From Clostridium pasteurianum (GTDB lineage Bacteria; Bacillota; Clostridia; Clostridiales; Clostridiaceae), in the NCBI RefSeq assembly GCF_001705235.1, contig NZ_MCGV01000001.1, positions 558,001 to 622,000 on the forward strand: DNA of 64,000 nucleotides, in the 5' to 3' direction. Position numbers and translations under genes: made by a program. The first letter of the stretch is position 1. Every line of letters begins with the position of its first letter. This document shows positions 46,236-54,745 of the stretch, piece by piece. The notes beneath the pieces were generated by a model, which had not been told where the DNA came from, did no database searches, and worked only from the letters and a program-made list of their open reading frames with translations.

Positions 46236-46736
46236 TCATTTAAGAGTTATCAAATTCTTAAAATACACTAATATACTCGGAGGTCTATCATTTCCATAAA
46301 AATAACATGAAAGTACATCATCAAACCATATTATTATAACAGGAAGTACATACCACCAAATACAGTTTTTAAGTTCTATTTGTCCCATAAAATTAAATTT
46401 ATCCTGGCTGTAGTCCCAAAGATGCAAATTTAAATACAAATTGAAAAAAATACCTGAAATCAGCTCCATTAAAGTTATTAAAGTCCCTCCAATTAAAACC
46501 TGCTGCCACATTTTCAAATTGCAGTATCTTGGTCTATCATTTAAACATCCTATGATTACACCACATAATCCTCCAACTAAAAACATCCACAAGCTTGTAT
46601 ATCCCATAAGAGACAATGGCTTAATTCCTTTATATCCAACCATTTGATTTCCCATTACTCTTGCAAGCACTTCTATATCCATATAAATACTGCCAAATAC
46701 TATAAAGTGAATTATTTTATTTTTTAAATATTTCAT
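46236..46736 (-). CDS. Putative ABC-transporter type IV membrane protein (CmpB-like)
   Basis: A 166-residue protein with about four hydrophobic segments. It resembles the small integral membrane family annotated as putative ABC transporter type IV, with GGLCGVIIGCLNDRP and GTLITLMELISGIFFN as landmark stretches and a WDYS motif. No ATPase gene is near, so a transporter role is unproven. Its stop lies at the edge of a large repeat hairpin. Confidence 0.65.
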   Translation of the reverse strand: MKYLKNKIIHFIVFGSIYMDIEVLARVMGNQMVGYKGIKPLSLMGYTSLWMFLVGGLCGVIIGCLNDRPRYCNLKMWQQVLIGGTLITLMELISGIFFNLYLNLHLWDYSQDKFNFMGQIELKNCIWWYVLPVIIIWFDDVLSCYFYGNDRPPSILVYFKNLITLK

Positions 46737-46871
46737 TTCACGCCTCCTTTAACATAATATTTTTTTGCAATGTAATACTATTTTTAATTTATAAAAATAT
46801 CCATATTGACTTAAACTTGTAAAAGTCATATATTTGTCTCATAATAATAAAAAAGAAAGGTGTTTTGTACA

Positions 46872-47222
46872 ATGAATAACAATAATAAAATGTTTACTGC
46901 TTTATTTTTTATTGTTTGTACCATTATTCCAATGTTTTTTGTAACCAATAACTGGTATAGGCTTTATAGCCATAAGTTTACCTTAGGCGAATTTAATCCA
47001 TTAAAATTAATAATTATAGGTCTTATTTCCCTCTTAATAATAAATATTGCTGTTTTTAAATTATTCCCAAAAATCAAAGATGAATTGTTTAAATTAAATA
47101 TATTAAAAGCTTCTATGGTAAGTTTTATAAGTTGTATTGTAGGTATTATCATAATAATATCTACATTGTCATTAAATGCTATAAATAATTTTTTATTAGT
47201 TTCATTAATTTTATACTTATAG
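46872..47222 (+). CDS. Small membrane protein paired with an HTH gene
   Basis: A 116-residue protein with four hydrophobic segments and no recognised family. ATG 46872 follows AAAGGTG; the earlier in-frame GTG is part of that site. It is followed 42 bases later by a broken Cro/CI-type HTH gene. Pairs of a small multi-span membrane protein and such a regulator are common in Firmicutes, with the HTH controlling the pair. Confidence 0.65.
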   Translation: MNNNNKMFTALFFIVCTIIPMFFVTNNWYRLYSHKFTLGEFNPLKLIIIGLISLLIINIAVFKLFPKIKDELFKLNILKASMVSFISCIVGIIIIISTLSLNAINNFLLVSLILYL

Positions 47223-47264
47223 CAATTTTTGTTTTATCATTTTTTTATTTTGAAAGGACTTAAA

Positions 47265-47462
47265 ATGAATTTAACAACAACAATTAAACAACATAGAAAA
47301 TTGAACAATATTACGCAAGAACAATTAGCATAAATGGTCAATGTTAGAAGAGAGACCATTCAAAGGCTAGAGAATGGAAGATATAATCCATCTTTAAAAC
47401 TTGCATATGATATTGCAAAAGTGCTTAACACTTCAATAGAAAGTTTATTTATATTTAAATAG
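47265..47462 (+). pseudogene. Cro/CI-family HTH regulator broken by an in-frame stop
   Basis: Reading from ATG 47265 (site AAAGGAC), the protein is MNLTTTIKQHRKLNNITQEQ-LA, then TAA at 47331, then [20 protein letters not shown] and a normal ending ([20 protein letters not shown]). This is a complete 66-codon YozG-like HTH with one nonsense codon where a Glu or Lys is usual. The stop is followed at once by ATG (TAAATG), so restart is conceivable but would lose helix one. It sits behind a small membrane protein. Confidence 0.85.
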
Positions 47463-47625
47463 TGTGAAGTAATAGTATTTTGAAACATTAAATTTTAGTG
47501 AAACAGCTCTTATTAATGTGTATTACGTTTTAGCACAATTAAATTAAACGTTATGGATAATAACCGCTTGACAGTTTTCCATAAAATGGTAATATATAGT
47601 TATATTTTATTAAAGGGGTGAATAT

Positions 47626-48261
47626 ATGAATAAACATATTTCTAAAGTAATATCTATTATATCCATATGTATTTTAGTCTCAGGATGTGCTGCTGTAAAA
47701 GCGGCATCAAATCATAAGAAACAATATACCAAAGCCAAACCAACAATTGCGAAACGCCAAAAAAATAATACATCAATTGCAATTAAGCAAAGTACTTCAA
47801 GCGGTAATATAAGTTATTACTTTCCTAAAGATGGTGGACAACCTGATAAACGTCTTATTGATGTAATGAATACTGCTGAACATACTCTTGATATTGCTAT
47901 TTATTCTATTACTAAACCTAATATAGTTAATAGCATTATTACTGCTAAACAAAGAGGATTAACTGTAAGATTAATTACAGATGCCAAAGAATCCCAAAGT
48001 AAATTTGAATCAGAAGAACTTACTCGGTTAAAAAATGCCGGAATACCTATTAAAATTAATACCCACACAGGTCTTATGCATTTAAAAGTTACTATTGCAG
48101 ACAACCAGATTGTAACCACAGGATCATATAATTATACTAATGATGCAACTTATAAAAATGATGAAGTATTAGTTGTTCTAAACGATTCAGTAACAGCAAA
48201 GCAATTTGAAAGTGAATTTGCTAGAATGTGGAATGATACTGCCAATTTTACAAAATATTGA
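47626..48261 (+). CDS. Phospholipase D-like lipoprotein (Nuc-type nuclease)
   Basis: The lipoprotein signal ends LVSGC (Cys near residue 21), followed by a basic, Lys/Gln/Ser-rich linker. One HKD motif is present, HLKVTIADNQIVTTGSYNYT near residue 150, with the preceding YSITKPNIVNSIITAKQRG typical of the Nuc/PLDc_2 branch. Such single-HKD proteins dimerise to cleave phosphodiester bonds, usually DNA. It would act on the outside of the membrane. Confidence 0.85.
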   Translation: MNKHISKVISIISICILVSGCAAVKAASNHKKQYTKAKPTIAKRQKNNTSIAIKQSTSSGNISYYFPKDGGQPDKRLIDVMNTAEHTLDIAIYSITKPNIVNSIITAKQRGLTVRLITDAKESQSKFESEELTRLKNAGIPIKINTHTGLMHLKVTIADNQIVTTGSYNYTNDATYKNDEVLVVLNDSVTAKQFESEFARMWNDTANFTKY

Positions 48262-48296
48262 TAATATATTACAAACAGTACAAAATCACTTAAAAT

Positions 48297-48386
48297 AAAA
48301 ATCTTAAAATAGGTATTAACTTGCTAAATTGTCTATAATTATTAAATATAATACCATTTTAAGATTTTTTTATAAATATAGCAAGT
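48297..48386. other. Interleaved inverted repeats
   Basis: AAAATCTTAAAAT with GGTATTA (48297-48318) pairs with TAATACC and ATTTTAAGATTTTTT (48349-48370), a good terminator-like stem. ACTTGCTA (48319-48326) pairs with TAGCAAGT (48379-48386). The two pairings cross, as in 16047-16212. The surrounding 48262-48640 otherwise holds no convincing gene. Confidence 0.5.
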
Positions 48387-48647
48387 ATACGGTATTATGT
48401 TTTGGTTGCTTATGTAAACTATTAGGCTACATTATTTTGTTTTCTGCCATATATGCCCTCACCACTTACTTCTGCCTTTGTTATCTAATTTTTCTATATA
48501 CTATTACAAACTTCAATTTCAGGTCATATTCATCTAATATATAAGCTAAAAGTGTATCTTCAAAATTTGTTGTTCTCTTTTATGGTAGAAAAGGCACCTG
48601 AAATTAATGATATAATACCTTGGATATCCTAGCTTCCTCTTAAATAA

Positions 48648-48678
48648 AATAAGCACCAGTATTTCTACCAGTGCCTTG
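48648..48678 (-). terminator. Terminator after the LamG/Big2 protein gene
   Basis: On the minus strand GCACTGGT pairs with ACTGGTGC (two wobble pairs) around AGAAAT, followed by TTATTTTATTT. Confidence 0.7.
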
Positions 48679-48686
48679 TATCTTAA

Positions 48687-49997
48687 CTATTTTGTATAGT
48701 CATCTACTTCAAAAGATGATATCTTGTCAAATATAACATAATCAGTTCTTTTAATATCAGGATTTGAACTTTGAGTTATGTCAAATTCATAAAACGGATC
48801 TCCACTTCCTGCTGATCTTAACTTATACCATGATATAAATTTATTAACTTCATTCATAGTCACATTATACTGCTTAACCTGTCCATTTGTCATGGTTACA
48901 TTTAATGCAGCTTTATCTGAATCATCCGTTATAGGCGTTGGATTATTTGCTTTTGTTACTGTAACTGTACATTTAGCACTTAAATTACTTCCATCCTGTG
49001 TAGTTGCCGTAATTGTCACTGTTCCTTCGTTGTTTCCTGCTGTTATTTCCCCGGTATTTTCGTCTACTTTTGCTATACCTGTATCACTACTTGTCCATTT
49101 TACAGTTTTATTAGTTGTATCATCAGGTGTTACTGCTGCTGTTAAAGTATCAGTTTTGTTTTCTTCTATTGAATCTGTTGTCTTATTTAACGTTATTCCT
49201 GTTGCTATGCTATTGTAATCTATTACGTCATTATATATTTGTAAATTTTTTAATGAACCTTTAAAATACCAATTAATATTAGTACGATTATCTAAACCCA
49301 CAGATAAGTTATTTGTAACTTTCGATTGTAAATTAGATGAAGCTGTAACCTGTGCATCAGGATTACTTAAGTCATCAATATACAACTTAACCCCATTAGT
49401 ATTTGTGGTTCCATCCCAAATAAACATGACTTGATGCCATAAATTATCGTTTATTGATTTATTTGATGTTATTGTAAATAATCTATTTCCACCATTAGAT
49501 TCAAACCACGAAATTTTACCTGATGTTGACATTAAAATTAAATTACCTGTGAATGGATCTGAATAATCTTGATTGACTAAATACATAGTATTTGATGCTG
49601 CATTTGTTTTCACCATGAATTTAATGCTTTTTTTACCTATAGGTATTATCGGCTTACTAAACTGTATATAATCATTTATTCCATTAAAGCTTCTATATGT
49701 TCCATCATTATCAGTTACACTTGTAGTACCACTATAAGTACCATCATTTCCATTTCCTGAACTATCTTTACAAACTGTTCCACTTGTTTCATCCATTTTA
49801 TAATTTGCTACTAAATTAGATGAATAATCTTTCTTAGGTACATAATTTTCATTATTTACTGCTGCAACTGCATTGTTATTTGAAGAGCCTTTAGTTAGAT
49901 TTGCAAATATTTTACTGCTATCACCACTAAATATAACTGAGGCTACTACAAAAAATGCACATAAAAATAATCCAATAAATTTAAATTTTTTCTTCAT
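48687..49997 (-). CDS. Secreted LamG and Big2 domain protein
   Basis: A 436-residue exported protein. The signal peptide spans about residues 1-31 (cut near KIFA). A LamG/concanavalin-like domain covers about 62-258 with NYKMDETSGT and DGTYRSFNGINDYIQF. A bacterial Ig-like Big2 domain follows (about 265-350, ITLNKTTDSIEENKTDTLTA), then an unassigned 75-residue end. There is no sortase or choline-binding anchor. Its LamG is closer to the one in the prophage protein at 58297-60135 than to those in 60154-63372. It lies about 1 kb beyond the prophage lysis genes. Carbohydrate or surface binding is likely. Confidence 0.8.
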   Translation of the reverse strand: MKKKFKFIGLFLCAFFVVASVIFSGDSSKIFANLTKGSSNNNAVAAVNNENYVPKKDYSSNLVANYKMDETSGTVCKDSSGNGNDGTYSGTTSVTDNDGTYRSFNGINDYIQFSKPIIPIGKKSIKFMVKTNAASNTMYLVNQDYSDPFTGNLILMSTSGKISWFESNGGNRLFTITSNKSINDNLWHQVMFIWDGTTNTNGVKLYIDDLSNPDAQVTASSNLQSKVTNNLSVGLDNRTNINWYFKGSLKNLQIYNDVIDYNSIATGITLNKTTDSIEENKTDTLTAAVTPDDTTNKTVKWTSSDTGIAKVDENTGEITAGNNEGTVTITATTQDGSNLSAKCTVTVTKANNPTPITDDSDKAALNVTMTNGQVKQYNVTMNEVNKFISWYKLRSAGSGDPFYEFDITQSSNPDIKRTDYVIFDKISSFEVDDYTK

Positions 49998-50199
49998 TTT
50001 ATTATCCCCCTAAAATATGTATTATTTTACTTATAGCCAATATTATTATCGTAATATAATAGCATTTATATAGTATATATTTTAACTATATATCATTAAA
50101 CTCACATCATTTCTTTCAAAACACCAATTTTTAATAGTAACCTAATCTCTATAAATACATATAATAAAAATGTAAATATTTTATTTTTCGGAGGAATAT

Positions 50200-50538
50200 A
50201 TGCATTATAGAAATAATAGATCAGATGATAATGTCAAAAACAACGTAGAGGATGATCAATACACTGAGGAGCCTATATCTTATGATCAGCAACCCCTATG
50301 CCCATTTTGTTATGAGCAGGAATATTCCGACCCACAAAGCGATTCAATGTCTCGCCGTCGAAGGAGAAGGAGACCTATGATGTTCCATCATTATCAAGGT
50401 ATGCCTTATTATCAAAATATGCCTTACTATCAAAATATGCCACATTATCAGAATATGCCATATTATAACATGCCTTACATGATGCCTTACATGATGCATT
50501 ATCACTATCATTCACATCACCATTATTATCATAGATAG
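50200..50538 (+). CDS. Small Tyr/His/Met-rich repeat protein with a CPFC motif
   Basis: A 112-residue protein. The acidic N-terminus includes PLCPFCYEQEYSDP, a seven-Arg run follows near residue 53, then the repeat M-P-Y-Y-Q-N five times with variation, and a His/Tyr tail. It shares the plan of the protein at 42105-42386 (Cys pair, then tandem aromatic repeats, then His-rich end) but not close identity. It could be a structural spore or surface component or a metal-binding protein. GGAGGAATATATG gives the start. Confidence 0.6.
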   Translation: MHYRNNRSDDNVKNNVEDDQYTEEPISYDQQPLCPFCYEQEYSDPQSDSMSRRRRRRRPMMFHHYQGMPYYQNMPYYQNMPHYQNMPYYNMPYMMPYMMHYHYHSHHHYYHR

Positions 50539-50582
50539 TATAAAAAATATATATTATATAATGAAAAGACACCTGATTAAAT

Positions 50583-50789
50583 TCAGATGCCTTTCACTTT
50601 ATTGATTACTTTGTATATTATTGTACCAAGCCAACAAATTAATCTAGTTTGAAGATATCCTCTATAAATAACTTCTTCCACAAATACAACCACAGCATTC
50701 ATAATTAAAATATACAAACTCGTAGTAAATATAACGTTAATATCCTGGCTTATTACATCTATATTTTTATATAATACACAAAAAACAAT
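50583..50789 (-). pseudogene. Remnant of a CPBP (CAAX-type) intramembrane protease
   Basis: The minus-strand frame ends at TGA 50583 and contains VVVFVEEVIYRGYLQTRLIC. This is motif 1 (EExxxRG) of CPBP/Abi proteases with the following helix, preceded by a hydrophobic stretch. The two later His motifs are missing and an upstream in-frame stop (50790-50792) cuts the rest. The longest clean reading from ATG 50702 is 39 residues. It is a decayed gene at the edge of the prophage. Confidence 0.6.
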
Positions 50790-51011
50790 TTATTCTAGCC
50801 AAAAATACAATGTCATTATTGATAGTCTATTATTAATTTTTTACAAATATTATAAAAAATATAATCTTTAATATTATTATACATTTTTCTTATTATATTG
50901 TTTAATAAAAAAGAACCATAGTTTTTACTATAATCCTAAAAGTTTTCATATAATAACTTACTTGGAGTGTTATGCATTAATTATTATGTAAAAACTTAAA
51001 CATAGAAAATA

Positions 51012-51050
51012 ATCCCTAGAATAGTTTTTTCTACTCTAGGGATATTTTGT
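51012..51050. terminator. Hairpin downstream of the holin gene
   Basis: ATCCCTAGAATAG pairs with CTACTCTAGGGAT around TTTTTT. The T tract is better on the plus strand. It marks the left end of the phage late genes. The rest of 50790-51011 is very AT-rich with no gene seen. Confidence 0.6.
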
Positions 51051-51058
51051 TTTATTTA

Positions 51059-51598
51059 TTATTTTACAACGCTCTGAATTGTATTAAGTTTCTGTTTTAA
51101 CTGAACATTATCCTGCAAAGCAGAAGATAACTTATTTTGAGCTTCCTGTATCTGTGCAGTTTTCTGCGCTTCATTTACTGGTGTGTGTCCTAAATCATTT
51201 ACAGCATTTTTAATTGTGGCATCTATAAGAGCTTTCTTATTATCATCAACGGTAACATTCATTTCACTTAAAACATTAAGTACAACATTTTCTGCTGCCT
51301 GTGCCCTTTCATCTTTACCTATGTCACCTGCATGAGACAGCTGCTCTGCATAGCCCACTGCTATTTTAGCCCATTTTTCTATGATTTCAAGTACTTTGAT
51401 TGCAGAATTACCTGGCATAACATCACTTGCCACATTCAAAATTTTGTCTGCATCGTCAACCATAGTTTTACCTGTGCCTATTGTATTTTCTACATTGACA
51501 CCTTTCTTTCTTGCATATGGAAGTGCAGCTAGTAAAAAAACTAACACTCCAAAAACAACTCCTGCTATTGCAATAATTTGATAACCTTCATTTGTCAT
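51059..51598 (-). CDS. Phage holin, LL-H type
   Basis: A 179-residue protein with one N-terminal membrane segment (about 6-27) and a long helical, alanine-rich soluble part containing AENVVLNVLSEMNVTVDDNK, as in the LL-H holin family. ATG 51598 is used because GGAGGGG lies before it. It is the last gene of the lysis cassette, following the endolysin. It would let the endolysin reach the wall. Confidence 0.75.
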   Translation of the reverse strand: MTNEGYQIIAIAGVVFGVLVFLLAALPYARKKGVNVENTIGTGKTMVDDADKILNVASDVMPGNSAIKVLEIIEKWAKIAVGYAEQLSHAGDIGKDERAQAAENVVLNVLSEMNVTVDDNKKALIDATIKNAVNDLGHTPVNEAQKTAQIQEAQNKLSSALQDNVQLKQKLNTIQSVVK

Positions 51599-51661
51599 AA
51601 TGAGACCCCTCCTATGATTTCTAAAATTTTTCACAAATAAAAAAGACAACCCCATTCATAT

Positions 51662-52597
51662 TTAAGGCTGCCTTAATATTTCTTTTAGTGTATTTATTCC
51701 TACTTTCCCATCTGCCGATAAACCGTGTACGCCTTGAAAATTCCTAACAGTACTATCCATAATACCAGCAAAATAATGATCCGGTCTTTGTCCAAACTGC
51801 GACTCTAACCAATCGGTGTAAGCATCATTATGATAGCCATGTATCTGTGCAACAGGAAGCTTTTCCGCTGCCTGAAAAGTTCTTGTACCTGGTTTACCAT
51901 CTTCAGTAAGCATATTACCATTATTATCTCTAAGCCCTAGTCCATTCAAAAGATGCTGTAAACTTCTAGCTCTGTCCATATTAAATCCATTCCACATGTT
52001 ATTAGATTGTGAAACAGCTATTGCAGCATTACTTGTGTTCCCTATAAATATTCCATCTGAAAATTCATCAAGATCCACAGAACCACTTATACCTGATACT
52101 CTTCCTGCCTCAGAATATTGGAAGCCAACATATGAATTACCTATATTAGGTTTACTTACTCCATACTCCGCTATCCAAAGCGGCAAACTTCTAACTCTAC
52201 TATCCATATATTCTTTAAAAAAGCTTGTATATGTGTAAACTCCAGTATCTTTTCCATGTGATAACATATAATCTGCAAACTGCCTTATACGGGTTGATGC
52301 ATCACTGTTAAATAAGCATCTATCTTCTGCATCAATCATATACCTTAAATCAAACTGTAAATTACCTATAATACTTAAAAAATGCTGTGCTTCAATGTAT
52401 GGATTATTTGCTCTTAGATAATGATAGGTTCCAACTTTGAGCCCTGCCGCTTTAACGCCATTATAATTCTGCATGAATTTTGAATCATTGTAGGTAACGC
52501 CTTCAGTTGCTTTGATGTAAACAGCTTCAATGCCTGCCTCTTTTAATGCCGAAAAGTTTATATTCCCCTGTCCTTCGTAAATATCTACTCCACGCAT
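51662..52597 (-). CDS. Phage endolysin: GH25 lysozyme plus peptidoglycan-binding domain
   Basis: The GH25 muramidase domain (about 1-190) has the N-terminal catalytic-region Asp in MRGVDIYEGQGNINF, then IKATEGVTYNDSKF, TYHYLRANNP and the catalytic acidic pair in YMIDAEDRC. The C-terminal domain (about 205-311) is PG_binding_1-like, ending in VRNFQGVHGLSADGKVGINT. No signal peptide is present, so release depends on the holin. It cuts the peptidoglycan sugar backbone at lysis. It is 311 residues long. Confidence 0.92.
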   Translation of the reverse strand: MRGVDIYEGQGNINFSALKEAGIEAVYIKATEGVTYNDSKFMQNYNGVKAAGLKVGTYHYLRANNPYIEAQHFLSIIGNLQFDLRYMIDAEDRCLFNSDASTRIRQFADYMLSHGKDTGVYTYTSFFKEYMDSRVRSLPLWIAEYGVSKPNIGNSYVGFQYSEAGRVSGISGSVDLDEFSDGIFIGNTSNAAIAVSQSNNMWNGFNMDRARSLQHLLNGLGLRDNNGNMLTEDGKPGTRTFQAAEKLPVAQIHGYHNDAYTDWLESQFGQRPDHYFAGIMDSTVRNFQGVHGLSADGKVGINTLKEILRQP

Positions 52598-52617
52598 TTA
52601 AATTCCTCCTATTCTAT

Positions 52618-52878
52618 CTATTTTAAATGTAATTCTATTAAATAAATAAAAAGCCCCAAAAATGAAGCTCCTAGCAGTCCAATACCCCACTTAAGGGTAC
52701 TTACTAAATTTTTAATTTGTTCACATAAATTTTCAATTTTTTCATCCACCGCAGCTCCACGCTGCTCCAATTTTTTTAACCGTTCTCCATGATCATTAAG
52801 TCTTGTATCATGTAAATTTAACTTTTCATCAATCACTTTGTGTCGTTCTCTACATAAATTCGAATCATATTCACTCAT
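52618..52878 (-). CDS. XhlA-like holin-associated protein
   Basis: An 86-residue protein with a charged coiled-coil N-terminal two thirds (heptads around DEKLNLHDTRLNDHGERLKK) and a C-terminal membrane helix (about 62-83). This is the plan of the hemolysin XhlA family found beside phage endolysins. It sits 20 bases upstream of the endolysin gene in the same direction. Confidence 0.8.
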   Translation of the reverse strand: MSEYDSNLCRERHKVIDEKLNLHDTRLNDHGERLKKLEQRGAAVDEKIENLCEQIKNLVSTLKWGIGLLGASFLGLFIYLIELHLK

Positions 52879-52891
52879 GATACACCTCCAA

Positions 52892-53185
52892 TTAGTATTT
52901 TACATTGCCGCCAAGCTTTCTAAATTTATTTAAAACATGTTCTTTAGGTATTCTAGTAAATACATAGGCATTATTATCTAGAGCATTATATCCTCGCAGT
53001 ACATGCTGATTTCTAATCCCTCTTAAAATTGGTACACTTGGCACACATAAACCGCTTAAAAAGCTGCGTGAGCGCTTACCAGATAACATCATTGGTGCTG
53101 GCACACATAAGCCACTTAAATAGCTGCGTGAGCGCTTACCAAATAGTATCGGTAAATTTACAATAAATCCAGTATAAGTTGCCAT
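52892..53185 (-). CDS. Phage protein with three 20-residue repeats
   Basis: A 97-residue basic protein with the unit PILFGKRSRSYLSGLCVP at about 12-29, PMMLSGKRSRSFLSGLCVP at 31-49 and a worn copy PILRGIRNQHVLRGYN from 52. The period is 20 residues (60 bases at the DNA level), and each of the first two copies has one Cys. GGTGGTG precedes the ATG. It lies between tail and lysis genes. I recognise no family. Confidence 0.6.
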   Translation of the reverse strand: MATYTGFIVNLPILFGKRSRSYLSGLCVPAPMMLSGKRSRSFLSGLCVPSVPILRGIRNQHVLRGYNALDNNAYVFTRIPKEHVLNKFRKLGGNVKY

Positions 53186-53196
53186 ATTAACACCAC

Positions 53197-54126
53197 CTAA
53201 CTAATCTTCATAACCCAAACTGATGCAGAAACAGAGTTCATCCAATATGCCCAGCCTCCATATGCATTAATTTGATTATTAATATACCACTGTTGAACAA
53301 ATACTTTATACGTACTATCTCCAACTTTTATAATATCTCCATTAATAACATTTGTAGCAGGTAAAAAATATAATCCATCAAGTACACCCAATAATCCACA
53401 GCTTGGATTTGTAACATCGTCTCCATTTAAATAAACTGGCCACATCAAATATTCACCGCCTGGAGTTGGGTTATTAGCGTTTAAATAAACAGCTGATGTT
53501 ACGGTTGCAAAGTATGGATTATATGAACCAGATTTACATTGGGACGTCTTTAACCATACTGGTTTATACGCATTAACCTTAGTTCTTAAATTGCTTCCAC
53601 AAATAAACTGATTTATATTTGTACTTTCTAAATTAGTAGCTAAGTCCGGATAACCTATATACATATACTGAGGATAATTATTTAACACTGCTGATTTCTT
53701 TTGTATAGTTATAAGTATCCTATTATCTAAAACATCAACAAAATATTCAACGGTATCTGTTGGCAGCCATGTAGTATCATAATTTGGTGAGCCGCTGCAT
53801 ATCGCCCACAAAAAAGTACCTTTATTCGTATGTGTACCATTTGTATTTGCTGTTGCATTTGGTAAATAATTTTCGCTTAAACCTACCATAATAATGTATG
53901 TGTTTTCAACTGTGAAATCTTGACCCTTTAATGTAAAAAATACACTTTGACCATTTTTACCAACACCGGGGCTCTTAAAAATCCACCCATCAGAACCGCC
54001 ACCATCGATATTATAGTCTTGTTCGTTATTACTTGAGATCTCTGTCCAGTTAGATCCAGAAGATAAAATTGCATCATGTATTGCTTGTAATAAATCACTT
54101 TTTAGACATTCACCTTTTACTAACAT
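53197..54126 (-). CDS. Phage tail-associated protein, family not recognised
   Basis: A 309-residue protein starting with CLKSDLLQAIHDAILSSGSN and rich in Gly, Asn, Tyr and Trp, with beta-strand character throughout (for example YNIDGGGSDGWIFKSPG). It has no signal peptide or membrane segment. Position and composition fit a late structural protein at the tail tip or baseplate. Its specific role is unknown. Confidence 0.6.
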   Translation of the reverse strand: MLVKGECLKSDLLQAIHDAILSSGSNWTEISSNNEQDYNIDGGGSDGWIFKSPGVGKNGQSVFFTLKGQDFTVENTYIIMVGLSENYLPNATANTNGTHTNKGTFLWAICSGSPNYDTTWLPTDTVEYFVDVLDNRILITIQKKSAVLNNYPQYMYIGYPDLATNLESTNINQFICGSNLRTKVNAYKPVWLKTSQCKSGSYNPYFATVTSAVYLNANNPTPGGEYLMWPVYLNGDDVTNPSCGLLGVLDGLYFLPATNVINGDIIKVGDSTYKVFVQQWYINNQINAYGGWAYWMNSVSASVWVMKIS

Positions 54127-54188
54127 TAAAGCACCCCTTTCTTATTGTTCTAAATAGAACTTATAAAATGTTAAAGTTGGAATCTGTT

Positions 54189-54674
54189 TTATCCATTTTT
54201 TTGTATTGTGAGACCTAATAATTTCATATTTAAAGTTACTGGATTATTAGGGTTATAATTTGTTATTACAGCGTGCAGCGAATTTGTATTTGAATCTTTA
54301 TCTTCATAAGGAACAAATACGCTGTCTGTATAATGAGTTACCTTACCTGAATCATATAGTAGGAATCCATTTTCTGCCTTGTCAAAAACCCTAAATCTGA
54401 ATGTACTACCATCTGGTATGTCCAAATATAGAGTAGTCAAAATCATTGTATCATCACCCAAATCATAATTCTTTGTAATTTCTTCTATAGGTTTTAAATT
54501 AATAGTGTCATTAATCTCCCTGTATTTCAATTCCGCACCACCTTTTAAAGAACTTCCTTGTGTGTGGCTTAATATTTCTTCAAGTATTTGCTCGCTGCTC
54601 CAAGTAGAAGACCTAGATGTTTGACCATCATCTATTACCGGTATAGTTAAACTTACACTAAAAAATTCACTCAT
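54189..54674 (-). CDS. Phage tail protein, short paralog of the 55995-57095 gene
   Basis: A 161-residue protein whose start MSEFFSVSLTIPVIDDGQ and the following SSEQILEEILSH match the N-terminus of the 366-residue gene at 55995 (MSEFFSVTLNKDVVLDDS, TSQHILDQIIEH). The two share a likely attachment domain but differ afterwards. It seems to be an attachment head with a shorter or alternative end. Confidence 0.65.
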   Translation of the reverse strand: MSEFFSVSLTIPVIDDGQTSRSSTWSSEQILEEILSHTQGSSLKGGAELKYREINDTINLKPIEEITKNYDLGDDTMILTTLYLDIPDGSTFRFRVFDKAENGFLLYDSGKVTHYTDSVFVPYEDKDSNTNSLHAVITNYNPNNPVTLNMKLLGLTIQKNG

Positions 54675-54679
54675 ATATT

Positions 54680-54726
54680 CACCGCCTATTCTTCTATTAT
54701 CAGCTAAAAAATTGTGATAATTTGCC
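54680..54726 (-). pseudogene. Scar of a deleted tail gene of the 57107 type
   Basis: The segment CGCCTATTCTTCTATTATCA and the bases following it match the 3' end of the gene at 57107-58102 (start of its stop region at 57107). They lie here without the rest of that gene. The layout to the right of both (the MSEFF gene immediately follows) is the same. Confidence 0.6.
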
Positions 54727-54745
54727 TAAGACAGAATAACTATTG

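Noticed and set aside
48329..48544. 71-codon hydrophobic frame on the plus strand
   Set aside because: Its start overlaps an inverted repeat with a terminator, it lacks a Shine-Dalgarno site, and the residue mix is what AT-rich DNA gives by chance.
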